From: Candidula unifasciata
Lineage: Eukaryota; Mollusca; Gastropoda; Stylommatophora; Geomitridae
DNA: 64,000 bases
Direction: 5' to 3'
Assembly: GCA_905116865.2 (NCBI GenBank)
Contig: CAJHNH020006890.1
Location: 1,339,843 to 1,403,842, forward strand
Shown: positions 46,720-55,640 of the stretch, piece after piece
Layout: the number at the start of each line of letters is the position of its first letter
Numbering within the stretch: the stretch's first letter is position 1
Position numbers and translations under genes: made by a program
Notes under the pieces: model-generated
What the model saw: only the letters and a program-made list of their open reading frames with translations
The model's database searches: none
What the model was told of the DNA's origin: nothing

Positions 46720-47300
46720 AGCTGTTCAAAGTCCCATGACACAAACTGAATATCTAGGTTCCATAATAAATAGCCACGACTGCGAGACAGAGGTTAAAGG
46801 GGAATGGCCATAGCATTACAAAGGTTAAACAACATTAAAAGTCTATGGTTAAGCACAAGAAATCACAGATAAAATTTTTAAAAAAATTGCATCTGCCCTG
46901 CAGCAACATAATGATGTGGATCGTGGACTACCTCCCAGTCCTTAACAACGAAAATGGGGACGTTTGAGCTTAAATGCTACAGAAATATTCTCAGAATGCT
47001 ATGGGCAAAGAAGAGAAGAAATACTGACAATTTAACAGATCTGAACATCGAGGAAGATTCTCTAATAGACAGCATCTAGTCTCGAAAGCTGAAATATTTT
47101 GGTCATAGCAAGCGCCACGGCAGACTGCAAAGTATAATAGCAAAAGGCATGGTACCAGGAAGGAGGGTCAGGGGTCAATTAACGCGAAGATAGGCGCAGG
47201 ATTTAAGTGACTCGCTGAATGTGAAAGTGCACGAGACGAGCCCAAGAGAAAATGTGTCTTTCAGGCAGGACGAGAGCGACGTTTTGCTACATGGTGATGC
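46720..47300 (+). pseudogene. Family A LINE 3' half, sense, degenerate
   Basis: Matches the 62.4-63.0 kb element in the opposite orientation: [17 protein letters not shown] at 46745, RNILRML near 46990, GATCTGAACATCGAGGAAGA at 47038, CTGAAATATTTTGGTCATA at 47089, GGCATGGTACCAGGAAGGAG at 47147, and a 3' end with GTTTTGCTACATGGTGATGCA. Stops throughout. Confidence 0.75.
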
Positions 47301-47530
47301 AGATGAAGCCGAAATTTGTTTTGACTTAAGTGTGATGAAAAATTATGTATTGGTTCCTGGTATTCCGGAAATACATCATCTGGACATCTTTGGGTTCCCG
47401 TGGCAACCAACACAAAATGCGAGATTCTAATCTCTAATGAATGCAATGTCACAACAGAGGTAATTATCGTTCCAAACTTAGTTAGCCTTACTACCTAAAT
47501 CTGTCCTAACTACAGTTGAAGAGAAAGAGG
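47301..47530. other. No gene recognised
   Basis: Unassigned. A 69-codon frame begins in the preceding LINE and is not a separate gene. Confidence 0.4.
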
Positions 47531-47532
47531 CC

Positions 47533-47580
47533 TGCCTCGCTAGCTTAGTTGGTTGAACCGGACGTACTTGTGGTCCGGGG
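47533..47580 (+). repeat. tRNA-like A-box region
   Basis: CTCGCTAGCTTAGTTGGTTG contains a strong A box (TAGCTTAGTTGG, 47541-47552), followed by ACCGGACGTACTTGTGGTCC, which can pair as an anticodon-like stem. No B box follows, so this is at most a truncated tRNA-derived head. Confidence 0.35.
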
Positions 47581-48190
47581 GTAGGCAAAAAAGCCACATC
47601 ACTCCCAGATTTATGGTATCTATCCTGGAATCAGGGCCGAAGGGGTGCGGTATGCTTAGTACCGAATCAAAGGGTTTACAACTCAGGGTTTCTGGATACT
47701 TGAGAAAGACAGAGTGAGGGCAAAGTCTCAACCAAATGTAAACCAAGAGGAAAGACGTAAGCTTGCTGGATTAAGAATCAAAATCATAGCACTCAGACAC
47801 CCTATAAACCCTCCGTTTCCATCTTCATTTGTAAAAAGAGATAAAACTTACGGAAAGTATATCAGCAAGCTTCACAATATAACACAAACAACACATGACG
47901 AGCTCCAATTTTGATGGCACCAGAAACGTATATTATAAATGATTTTACAGCACACCTGATAAGAGGCTGCGCATAGATATTACGACCAACGCTGCGCGGT
48001 GTTGAAGAAGTGATGGTTTCCATTGTGCTTTACATAATATTGAGTGGGGTTGGGAGGGTGAGATAAGGCTATCACTAGCATACTGAAAAAGCATGCTAGA
48101 GTTGACTGTCGGGAAAACATGTTGGTACTGGAGCTGTGTACAAACATTACACGCGTTAATCAATATCATCACAGAGCAGGTCCTTTGTAG
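47581..48190. other. No gene recognised
   Basis: Unassigned; short frames only. Confidence 0.4.
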
Positions 48191-48194
48191 AACG

Positions 48195-48465
48195 TCACTC
48201 ATTTTAGCGGCGGCTAGACGCTCGCATGCGGGTCGGAGGGTCGTGGGTTCGGATCTTGACATAGCGGAACTTATCTTTAAAGGACCTTGACTCACAGGTA
48301 AACCCAGCCTAGTGGGTACCAGGTACAGTCATGGGAAGTAAAGGTGGCCGCTTGATGCTGACATTATCACCAATCGAGTGCCGATTTGTTGGTAAAATAT
48401 AGGTCTAGCCCTTTATGCTCAATACGACTAAAGGCGTCTAAAAAGACCATTTTACTCATTTGACC
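48195..48465 (+). repeat. SINE-like repeat S1 (reference sense copy)
   Basis: Head: GCGGCGGCTAGACGCTCGCA then GTCGTGGGTTCGGATCTTGA with a B-box-like GGTTCGGATCT. Body: CTTGACTCACAGGTAAACCC AGCCT, GGGTACCAGGTACAGTCATG GGAAGTAAA, GATGCTGACATTATCACC and TAGGTCTAGCCCTTTATGCT. About 270 bp; the tail is not a simple repeat. Confidence 0.7.
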
Positions 48466-48470
48466 ACGCT

Positions 48471-48850
48471 GGAATGCTAGTCGGACGCATGCCAACTCCC
48501 CCCTCTAAAGGGTGCCCTCGACATCCTGGCACACGTCGTGCTGATCGTTCCATCTCCTTTCCCATGAACCTTTCCGCCCATTACTGTTTTCTCCATGCCC
48601 TTATGGCGTTTAACATGGTCAAAATATTTCAGCATTGTAATTCAAGAAAAAGTGGCCCATAAACAGCATCCTGATCCTGGTATTTTGCTAAAGTTAAACG
48701 TCAGGGTGGCCTGGGGGGGGGGGGGGGGGGTGATTACAGGTTCCAGAAAAGGGAGCGGCAGACCCGCGCGAAGGTCGGTATAAGACATTGATGACGCAAT
48801 GGATGTAAAAGCATATAGGGCTGGAGAATTATCTAGACAGATTTTCGGGC
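48471..48850. other. Unassigned, with G run
   Basis: Contains the 18-nt G run at 48713-48730. No gene. Confidence 0.45.
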
Positions 48851-48854
48851 ATGC

Positions 48855-49755
48855 TGCGACGGTCTGTAAGAGTCCTGCTGCTTGGTGGTGATTTCAGCTT
48901 TCAAGAAATGGCTTATAAACATTGCTCTCATCACGGTCTGCCCGAACGAAACTTTGCCTCTCGGCAGCTCTCCCGCATCGTACACTTTTCTCTCCGAAGT
49001 GTCAGTTATATCCTGTGCCCTTCTTTTTGCTGGCTGGCCCCTGGTACCATGCTTTCTGCTTTTATTTTTTTTTTTACAATCCACCGTGATGCTTGGTATG
49101 GCGCCAAAATATTTCAGATTTCGAGACAAGATTCTATTTACCAGCCAATCTTCCTTGATGTTAGGATCTTTTCAGATGTAATTATTTCTTTTCTTCTTTG
49201 TTCACTGTATTCAGAGAATCTTCATGTAGCATTTCAGCTCAAAAGCCAGCCCATTATGTTCTTCTTTAACGACTGCTAGGGAGTCCATGACTCACATTCA
49301 TATGTTGCTACATAGAAAATTGTGACTTTGATTCTCTTGTTTGTGTTTAACCATACACTTTAAATACTGTTTAATCTTTGCATAGCTGTGACCATCCAAA
49401 TTTTGACATGCTGAACAGGCTCCATTGCTATTATGGAGCCTAGACATTCAAAGGTTGAGAAATGTTTGATTTCTGCACCATTCATTTTTTTAATTTTTTG
49501 AGTGGCAGGTTGATTTGTCTGTGGATAATATTTTTGTTTTCTTTAAATTCAAGAACACGTTTTGATCATTATGTTTCCTGCATATATAGTGGGTAGGAAT
49601 GGTGAGAGAATACACCCCTGTCTCACTCTTTTCTTCCTCGAACTAGTCTGATGTTTCTCCAGCTGCTCTGACGGCTGTTTGTTGTTCATGATATAAACAT
49701 ATAATTAAATATACCAAATGTGCTGGAGACCCCATACTTCTCATGATGCTGTACA
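48855..49755 (-). pseudogene. Family A LINE 3' half, antisense
   Basis: About 900 bp parallel to the 62.45-63.45 kb element. On minus it contains the QxGVRQ-adjacent end (CATTCCTACC region near 49595), a RT post-palm region, and the terminal LKYFGxI...GRR order. Relative to 63 kb it lacks about 100-150 bp near 49570, where the YADD catalytic box should lie, so the active site is deleted. Confidence 0.75.
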
Positions 49756-49894
49756 ATTTATCTTCATACTGACGTGAAAAAAAAAAAAAAAACCTCACAC
49801 ACAACAAAACAAGCACGTAAGCTGTTTGCGTGTTTTGTGGCTATTATCGCAGTGTGTATTAATATTATTAGTATGTGCCATACAATGTGTTTTT

Positions 49895-50165
49895 TTTAGC
49901 TCATCATCATAGTGTAGCGGGTGATTTGCAGAACGTCGCTCTCATCACAGTCTGCCTGGAAGAAACTCGGTCTCTCGCCAGTTCTCCTGCCTCATATACT
50001 TTCATACTCAAGGAGTCATTTATATCCTGTGCCCATCTTCGTGTCGGTCGGCCCCTGCCCCTCCTTCCTGGTACCATGCCTTCTGCTATAGATCTGAACA
50101 TCAAGGAAGATTGGCTAATAAACAGCATCCTTTCTCGGAAGCTGAAATATTTTTGTCATTTTTTT
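49895..50165. mobile_element. Family A LINE 3' end with 5' inversion
   Basis: 49900-50088 is antisense: ATCATCAT tail, GTGATTTGCAGAACGTCGCT, through GGTACCATGCCTTCTGCTAT. At 50092 it switches to sense, GATCTGAACATCAAGGAAGA then ATTGGCTAATAAACAGCATC to GAAATATTTTTGTCAT. In the intact element the second block lies 5' of the first, separated by about 30-40 bp that are missing here. One 3' tail only, with the upstream part inverted: the arrangement expected of twin-primed reverse transcription. Confidence 0.8.
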
Positions 50166-50224
50166 TTAGCTAGACACATAATAAATTATGACAAATAGAA
50201 CATTTTTTTTTAAAATACTGTAAT

Positions 50225-50310
50225 TTTGTTAGGCAGGTCAACTTGTCTCGCAAACTGAAATACTTTAGCCAAATCAAGCGTCATGGTGGGGTTGGAAGAA
50301 TAGAGCGGAA
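50225..50310 (+). mobile_element. Family A LINE short sense fragment
   Basis: TCGCAAACTGAAATACTTTA GCCAAATCAAGCGTCATGGT is the LKYF.xIKRH block of the family A C terminus. Confidence 0.55.
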
Positions 50311-50339
50311 TGAGTGAGTGACTTTAACAGCTGAATTTG

Positions 50340-50730
50340 AAAGAAAGAAACAAGCATGAGAAATGCGATGTTTCAGAACAGCTCTTGGTATATCAAACAT
50401 AGACCACATTAGAAACGAAGAGGTTCGCTATACAATTATACAGCACATTGGCAACTATGAACCTCTTTTAACTACAGTGAAATAGCGAAACATGCAATGG
50501 TATGGACATGTAATAAGATCTAACGGCCTCTCAAAAACAATACTGCAGGGCTCAGTAGAGGGAAAGAGGAGACGAGGTAGACCAAGAAAGACCTCAGGCA
50601 TGCCACCATGAATTCCATCGCAACTGGCCGCTAGAGGTGGAGACAGATGATCAGACAGTCAACAGAAACTGGTGACCCAACGCCACGTAGTGGTACGGGA
50701 TGATGATGATGATGATGATGAAGTGAGTGA
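50340..50730 (+). pseudogene. LINE C-terminal fragment with GAT tail, sense
   Basis: The frame reads AMQWYGHVIRSNGLSKTILQ then VEGKRRRGRPRKTS-like (50490-50600), the W-x-G-H-x-x-R...RGRP C terminus, followed by 3' sequence and a GATGATGATGATGATGATGA tail at 50698-50720. Sense and tail agree in orientation. A different family from A. Confidence 0.7.
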
Positions 50731-50994
50731 CATTCAGCCTCACACAACCAGCAAGTAACACCAGATGACACAAGATGCCACCATTAGGATGAGATTTCTC
50801 CCAGGGGCGTCCCAGAAACCCCCTTCAACCATTAGGTTATAATAGGACCCTCCGACGACAGCCGTGTTGTGGCTTTAAAATAACAAGAACTTGCGTTACA
50901 TACTGGGACAAGGTATGTAACAAAGATGGTCTGATACATGGTACCAGATAAGGGGCGCAGATGTCGTTCGTAATGCCAGGGTATCGGTTAGTAA

Positions 50995-51222
50995 AAAGCA
51001 TATATCGTCCTTTTCATGATAAAATTTTTTATTTGAAACTCCACCCTGGATTTTGCCGGGGCCGCAATATAGGCAGGCCATAAATATGGCCAATTGTCTG
51101 AACGCAGTTTCTGGGACCTCTCCACGGCGATCCTCATCCGCATGGTGGCGCTTTGTGTCATCGGGTGTTTATCGCTTGTGTGATGTCCTGGTGGGGTAAA
51201 AAGTCAGTCAGTCAGGGTACAG
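50995..51222 (+). repeat. Dispersed repeat R220, copy 1
   Basis: About 225 bp with CCGCAATATAGGCAGGCCAT, GCAGTTTCTGGGACCTCTCC and GTGTTTATCGCTTGTGTGAT, ending GTCCTGGTGGGGTAAAAAGT CAGTCA. Direct copy at 52640-52860 with the same end. Confidence 0.8.
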
Positions 51223-51242
51223 GATGGTTTGTCTTGCGTTGT

Positions 51243-51635
51243 TTTCGACAGGTTTGAGGTTTGAACAACGGATCAACATCACGGCACACGGGGAGTAACC
51301 CATAAGTGTTCCGTTCTTCTTCTAACTCAAGTCTGAGTCTGAAAAAACTCAGCACAGTGCGCAAGTTTTATAGCACCGGCGAGGATACTGAAACGGTGTG
51401 GAATTTTAACTCCAAATTTTGCTCGGCAGCGCCGTTAGGCTACTTTTTTCGATTTCAAACTGTCAAAGGCTTTTTCCCGTGCGCAACAATGCACACGGGC
51501 GTCCGAGCTCCCTACCCAGAGACCAGAGGAATTACTAGAAATCCAAGTCCACATGAACAAATCCTAGCCGGGTTTGAACCCGGAATCTCTAGCACTCGAG
51601 GCGGACACCATGCCTCTAGACTACACAGCGCCCTG
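51243..51635 (-). repeat. Composite repeat with tRNA-like end
   Basis: 51273-51540 is shared with 59458-59735: ATCACGGCACACGGGGAGTA, GCAGCGCCGTTAGGCTACTT and CAACAATGCACACGGGCGTC. 51561-51632 on minus is tRNA-like: TAGTCTAGAGGCATGG as a possible A box and a perfect T-arm-like CCGGGTTCAAACCCGG containing a B box. The acceptor stem does not pair, so it is not a functional tRNA. It may read as the head of a minus-strand SINE, or as the plus-strand B box of the S2 copy that follows. Confidence 0.5.
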
Positions 51636-51790
51636 GTTTCGATAATATACCGAGAGCCATCCGTTAAGTGGCAAATGGCAAACTGCTGTACGTAAAATTT
51701 GCATACAAAAACCACAACAGCCAATAAATGCTGGGGTTAGTTCTGCAACGTCCTGTAAAGGATACGAAACTAACTTTAACAGTCTTGGAA
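51636..51790 (+). repeat. SINE-like repeat S2 (sense copy)
   Basis: TTTCGATAATATACCGAGAG then GGCAAACTGCTGTACGTAAA, ending CAACGTCCTGTAAAGGATAC, the reverse complement of the copy at 18245-18400. Confidence 0.6.
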
Positions 51791-51899
51791 CAGAGTACGA
51801 GGGCGTCAATAATTATCTGGGAAAGAAATCGGATACGCGAGGCCAGGCGTTAGATTAGCAACAGGAAACCGGTATACCAGCACGACAAAGGTATACTGT

Positions 51900-51907
51900 A
51901 ATTAGCA
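51900..51907. repeat. hAT target site duplication, left
   Basis: AATTAGCA, identical to 52101-52108. Confidence 0.92.
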
Positions 51908-52100
51908 CAGTGGCTCTCAACCTTCCTAATGCCGCGACCTTTTAATACAGTTTCCGTGTGTTGTGGCGACCCCCAGAGAATTAATTTCCTTTATAATTTT
52001 AATGAAAATGTGTTTTTGCCAATGGACTTAGGTGACCCCTGTAAAAGGGTCGTTCAACCCACACACAAAAAGGTCGCGACCGACAGGTTGAGAATCGCGG
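51908..52100. mobile_element. hAT-type MITE, 193 bp, with perfect 8-bp TSD
   Basis: Starts CAGTGGCTCTCAACCT and ends AGGTTGAGAATCGCGG. The reverse complement of the end, CCGCGATTCTCAACCT, matches the start at 12 of 16 positions. Subterminal GCCGCGACC and GGTCGCGACC are further inverted matches, giving a foldback of about 35 bp per arm. Both sides are flanked by the identical octamer AATTAGCA, the 8-bp duplication of hAT transposition. It has no coding capacity and so is nonautonomous. The terminal and CGCGACC/GGGTCGTTC phrases resemble hAT-Charlie-type MITEs that I recall from vertebrates; that likeness was not tested here. Confidence 0.92.
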
Positions 52101-52108
52101 AATTAGCA
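52101..52108. repeat. hAT target site duplication, right
   Basis: AATTAGCA, identical to the left copy. Confidence 0.92.
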
Positions 52109-52144
52109 TGTAGTCAAGATTAGGTCCCGATTGCTTTCGCGACC

Positions 52145-52307
52145 ACAAAATTCAGGAGATATTCTTCTTTGGCGTTCACCGGTTGTGAATTTCGACAGAA
52201 ATTTCTGACAGTTCGCCCGCTTCTGGATTCTAGCCCTGTTCCAGAACCTGAGTCTTGCGTCCATATCCGTTTAACAGGTCGGACTCACGTGTATGCTGAC
52301 TGTCCAT
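52145..52307 (-). repeat. GAA-tailed repeat, antisense, first half of a split copy
   Basis: ATTCTTCTTTGGCGTTCACC through CCGTTTAACAGGTCGGACTC to GTGTATGCTGACTGT, where it breaks off. The continuation is found at 53046. Confidence 0.75.
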
Positions 52308-53045
52308 CCATTCATTTATGAAAGCAAAACAAAAAATCCACCACATTTAACTTACTGCGATCAGTTTCGGCTATAATTTTGGTCTGGTGTCTTTGTGCCA
52401 AGAATATTGGCTAGAACTGTTAATTGCACTAAAAACTGTTGACTTAGACCAGTACTCTAGTACCCGGAATGGGTTGTTAAGTGAGAAAAGAAGGACAAAA
52501 ATGATGGGATGGGGGAAGACAGGAGATCACTTTCATGCTATTGAACCCTAGTGCTGACAGAAGATTGCTAAGGGGGTGGAAGCTGCTGTGCACGAGTATA
52601 AGAACTTGGTGCCATTGAACTCTGGTGCTACAATAAATATTTCCCGTCCTTTTTAGGATGCAATTTTTCGTTTTTTGAAGCCCTATTCTGACTCCTGCCA
52701 GAGGCCGCAATATAGCCTGGCCATAAATATGACCTAAAGGCTGAACGCGGTTTCTGGGACCTCTCCACGGTGATCCTCAACCACATGGTGGCTCATCGTG
52801 ACATCCGGTGTTTATCGCTTGTGTGATGTCCTGGTGGGGTAAAAAGTCAGTCAACTCTGGTGCTAATGGCAGACTGTTGATGGGGTGGCGAGGGCAGGGC
52901 TGGTGTGCACTAGTATCAGAGCTCCCATGCTCATGAACTCTAGTGACCAGAGAAGGTTGTCGTGTGTGGAGTAGGGAGCTGGATTCCACAAGTATCAGAA
53001 CTCCTTGAACTCTAGGGAAAAAAATTTGTGGAATAATGGTGCAAC
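52308..53045. repeat. 738-bp insertion inside the split GAA-tailed repeat
   Basis: Contains a decayed tandem of roughly 75-100 bp units (phrases CACGAGTATAAGAACTTGGT, GAACTCTGGTGCTAATGGCA, CACTAGTATCAGAGCTCC and CACAAGTATCAGAACTCCTT), with a copy of repeat R220 at 52640-52860 between units. The break points fall exactly between GACTGT and GGTTCCTTGCC of the host repeat. No coding region. Confidence 0.65.
52640..52860 (+). repeat. Dispersed repeat R220, copy 2
   Basis: Same order and same 3' end (GTGTTTATCGCTTGTGTGAT, then GGTGGGGTAAAAAGTCAGTC A) as 50995-51222, with about 80-85% identity by eye. Confidence 0.8.
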
Positions 53046-53180
53046 TGAATTCATAGGTTCCTTGCCTCTCAGGCATATGCACTCCGACTTCGGAGGGAGC
53101 TCCTATAACGACATGCTTTTGGGTAGGCAGTGGGTCTATTCGTGTTCTTCCCAACAATGGTGCCCCGGAAGCCCACGGGG
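53046..53180 (-). repeat. GAA-tailed repeat, second half of the split copy
   Basis: GGTTCCTTGCCTCTCAGGCA TATGCACTCCGACTTCGG to CCCCGGAAGCCCACGGGG, continuing the segment that stopped at 52307. Confidence 0.75.
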
Positions 53181-53303
53181 AAAGGAGAGTTGAAAACGTG
53201 TTACTGATATAATTGGGGAGAGGGGGAAGGAAAGAAGGGGTCTAGGGGGGGGGGGTACAAATGTGATAACTAAAATAACACTCCTACTGGACCCAGGAGA
53301 CAT

Positions 53304-54170
53304 TCAGTCAGCGAAAGCTGATGTAAGATACGATTTTTGCTTAAATATCAGCCTAAGGATGTGTGAGTTTATAATTAAGTGTGGATCCGTCAAGGAATGA
53401 CGTATGAGAAGAAGGTTTTTATGTGTGTATGACAAGTGACCGGGTCTGGCGTTTTCCTGTTGAAAAAGATTAATGTAGGCATCCCAAAATGAAAAGACAT
53501 GTGGTCGAAGAATTTCATGTACGTATCGTTGCGCATTCAAGCTTCCTTTAATGTGCACCAGTTGACTCCTTCCGTTGTAACTGATTATTCCCCACACCAT
53601 TACACCTCCACCACCGTACAGCAGAGAGTCATCAACACAATTTTGGGCTAAACCTTCATTTTGTCTACGGTAGACCCTACACCATCTATTATGACGCTGA
53701 AACAAAAAGAAAGATTCGTCACTAAACCAGACACGTCTCCACTGATTGTCACTCGCTCAGGGACGATGTTGGTTGGCCCAAAGAAGTCGATTCTGGCGGT
53801 GGCGACGCGTAAGGACAGGTCCTCGGTGTGGTCGTCGAGCCCAAAGTCCAACATCATGCTGTCTGTTCCGAACCGTTTGATCAGACACATGACATCCTGG
53901 AGGCAATGCCTGTTTAGTTGAGGAAGCTGTTGTAAACCTGTCTCTGAGGTGACGAAGCCAAATACAGCGACTCTCCGCTGTTGTTGTCACTCTGTGTCTT
54001 TCAATGCGATGTCGGTCTTCAACTAAACCACTGGCTTGGAACCGGTGCCAAAGTCGACTGATGATACTCTGATGTACGCTTATATGCCTGGCAACCTGAC
54101 TTTGACTTTCTCCTGCCTGCAATCGGCCAATAGCAACATTCCTTAAATGTATTGATAAAGGTGCCATTCA
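53304..54170 (-). pseudogene. Tc1-like transposase pseudogene
   Basis: Minus strand. The N-terminal part (start near 54167) reads MAPLSIHLRNVAIGRLQAGE SQSQVARH, a helix-turn-helix as in Tc1/mariner DNA-binding domains, then SRLWHRFQASG and a basic region. After a frameshift near 53750-53890 come RHNRWCRVYRRQNEG and GGGGVMVWGIIS (the conserved G-V-M-V-W-G motif), then FQQENARPGH near 53450, where the usual Q-D-N-A-x-P-H has Glu for the catalytic Asp. It lacks a clean third catalytic residue and has at least one frameshift, so it is inactive. Terminal inverted repeats were not located. Confidence 0.85.
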
Positions 54171-54504
54171 TGACTGCTTGAAAAATGAAATGATCGTTTT
54201 TGTGTAGCGTTATCCTTTTATAAGGCTTCAATTGCGTAGGCAGTGAATAGTGTTAACCACAAATTGTGTTGCTTTCTCGTGCGCACATCGTGAGTATGCT
54301 CACAAATATGGTCTTAAACACATCTGACCGCTGCTTTGTAACGATTACAAAAACCCACGCAGTTCACGCCCACCTGTCCACTGGACAGGGCAAACAACAC
54401 TTGAGTCTGCTTTTCACATACCCGAGTAAAATATTTTATTTACAAAGTAATACAAACGCGCGATCGGATAACTATGCGTTTCTTTTTTTTTTTAACAGTA
54501 TAAA
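54171..54504. other. No gene recognised
   Basis: Includes whatever remains of the Tc1-like 5' end; no inverted terminus identified. Confidence 0.4.
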
Positions 54505-54715
54505 ATAAAGCGGCGTCCGTAGCTTATCATGGTATGGGGCGTCGCAGGTCGACCCAGCCTAAAATGGGTACCATGATGTTTGTCCTAGGGAAGTAAAGAC
54601 AGCCGGTGTAATGCTGCCACATTACCCACCTAGCGCTGATGGTCTGTAAAAATATGGGTGCTCTTCCCATATACCCGAAACTTCTAAAGGCATGAAAAGG
54701 GATCTTAATTAACTT
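54505..54715 (+). repeat. SINE-like repeat S1 (sense copy)
   Basis: GCGGCGTCCGTAGCTTATCA, GTCGCAGGTCGACCCAGCCT, ATGGGTACCATGATG, AGGGAAGTAAAGACAGCCGG, GCTGATGGTCTGTAAAAATA and CTTCTAAAGGCATG in the same order as 48195-48465. Confidence 0.7.
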
Positions 54716-54729
54716 TAAACAAATTATTG

Positions 54730-54838
54730 ATTTGATTCAAGAACTGACATCACAGCACTTGGGGCATTCCCATAAGCACTCCGACCCCATCTTTAGTAGC
54801 CAGCGAAGAGTTCCGATACTTATAGTGCCAGTAGCATG
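54730..54838 (-). pseudogene. RNase H LINE 3' end, outer part
   Basis: GACATCACAGCACTTGGGGC then CCCATAAGCACTCCGACCCC: the antisense terminal segment of the family, cut by the following fragment. Confidence 0.65.
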
Positions 54839-55080
54839 CTGTTTATTAGCCAATCTTCCTTGATGTTCAGATCTTTTAAAATGTCAGTATTTCTTTTCTT
54901 CTTTGTTCATGGTATTCAGAGAATCTTTCTGTAACATTTCAGCTCAAAGGCCCCTATTTTCTTTCTTAAGGACTGGGATATAGTCCACGACTCACATCCG
55001 TATGGTGCTACAGGGAAGATGCATGCTCTTACAATTTTTTTCTGTGATTTCCTTCCTGGTGCTTAAACAAAGACTGGGCA
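54839..55080 (-). mobile_element. Family A LINE fragment nested in the RNase H LINE
   Basis: TGCTGTTTATTAGCCAATCT through GGTGCTTAAACAAAGACTGG matches 62680-62920 of the family A element in the same (antisense) orientation. The RNase H element continues on both sides, so this piece is inside it, replacing a segment present in the 46.5 kb copy. Confidence 0.7.
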
Positions 55081-55640
55081 CTCCCTGTTGAACCATTGTC
55101 TTCAGACCGAGATGATTTATTCGTGTCTCTGCACTGTAAACTAGCTCCCAAAGGACCCTGTCAACATCTAGCTTGCAATGCATCAGTTCACCACCAAGTG
55201 GTGCCGAACCAGCCAGTCAATCTGCCTATTCGTTTCCCAACACATCTGCATACCTGGAGAAAATATCAAAAGGATGCTCACTACCACGGACCTCTGAAGC
55301 AATGTGTGCCACTCTGCTCGGAGCATGGCCGTCTCCACCTTTCTTAATATGCCTTGCGAGTCAGTTACAATCACAACATGTGTGTGAAGCTGATTCTCAA
55401 GGCAACGAAAGGCTGCACTGACCACCTCAACCTCCATTCTAAAACTAGATGTTATGATATCATATGCTAGATTTTTCTGTGCTTAGGGTCACCCATTCAC
55501 CTTTGCTATAAACACCATGCACTTCTATTGTCTGTCAACACAGAACCATCAATATAATCACATCACCTGGGTGAGAACTGTTATAAATCAGTTGTTGAAT
55601 TTATGATTCTGCAGTTCCCGCTGGCCAGACCCTGCACTAC
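55081..55640 (-). pseudogene. RNase H LINE fragment, antisense (arm of the long inverted pair)
   Basis: The minus strand reads MEVEVVSAAFRCLENQLHTH VVIVTDSQGILRKVE and on to RDKLDVDRVLWELV-like blocks. Nearly identical to 46130-46560 in reverse. It runs to 55640, where the 5' flank (CAACGTGATTAAAACCCTTC AAAAGTC) also matches 45940-45985. Confidence 0.75.

Noticed and set aside
53304..54170. Intact Tc1/mariner transposase
   Set aside because: Frameshift, altered catalytic acidic residue and no located inverted ends; a pseudogene.
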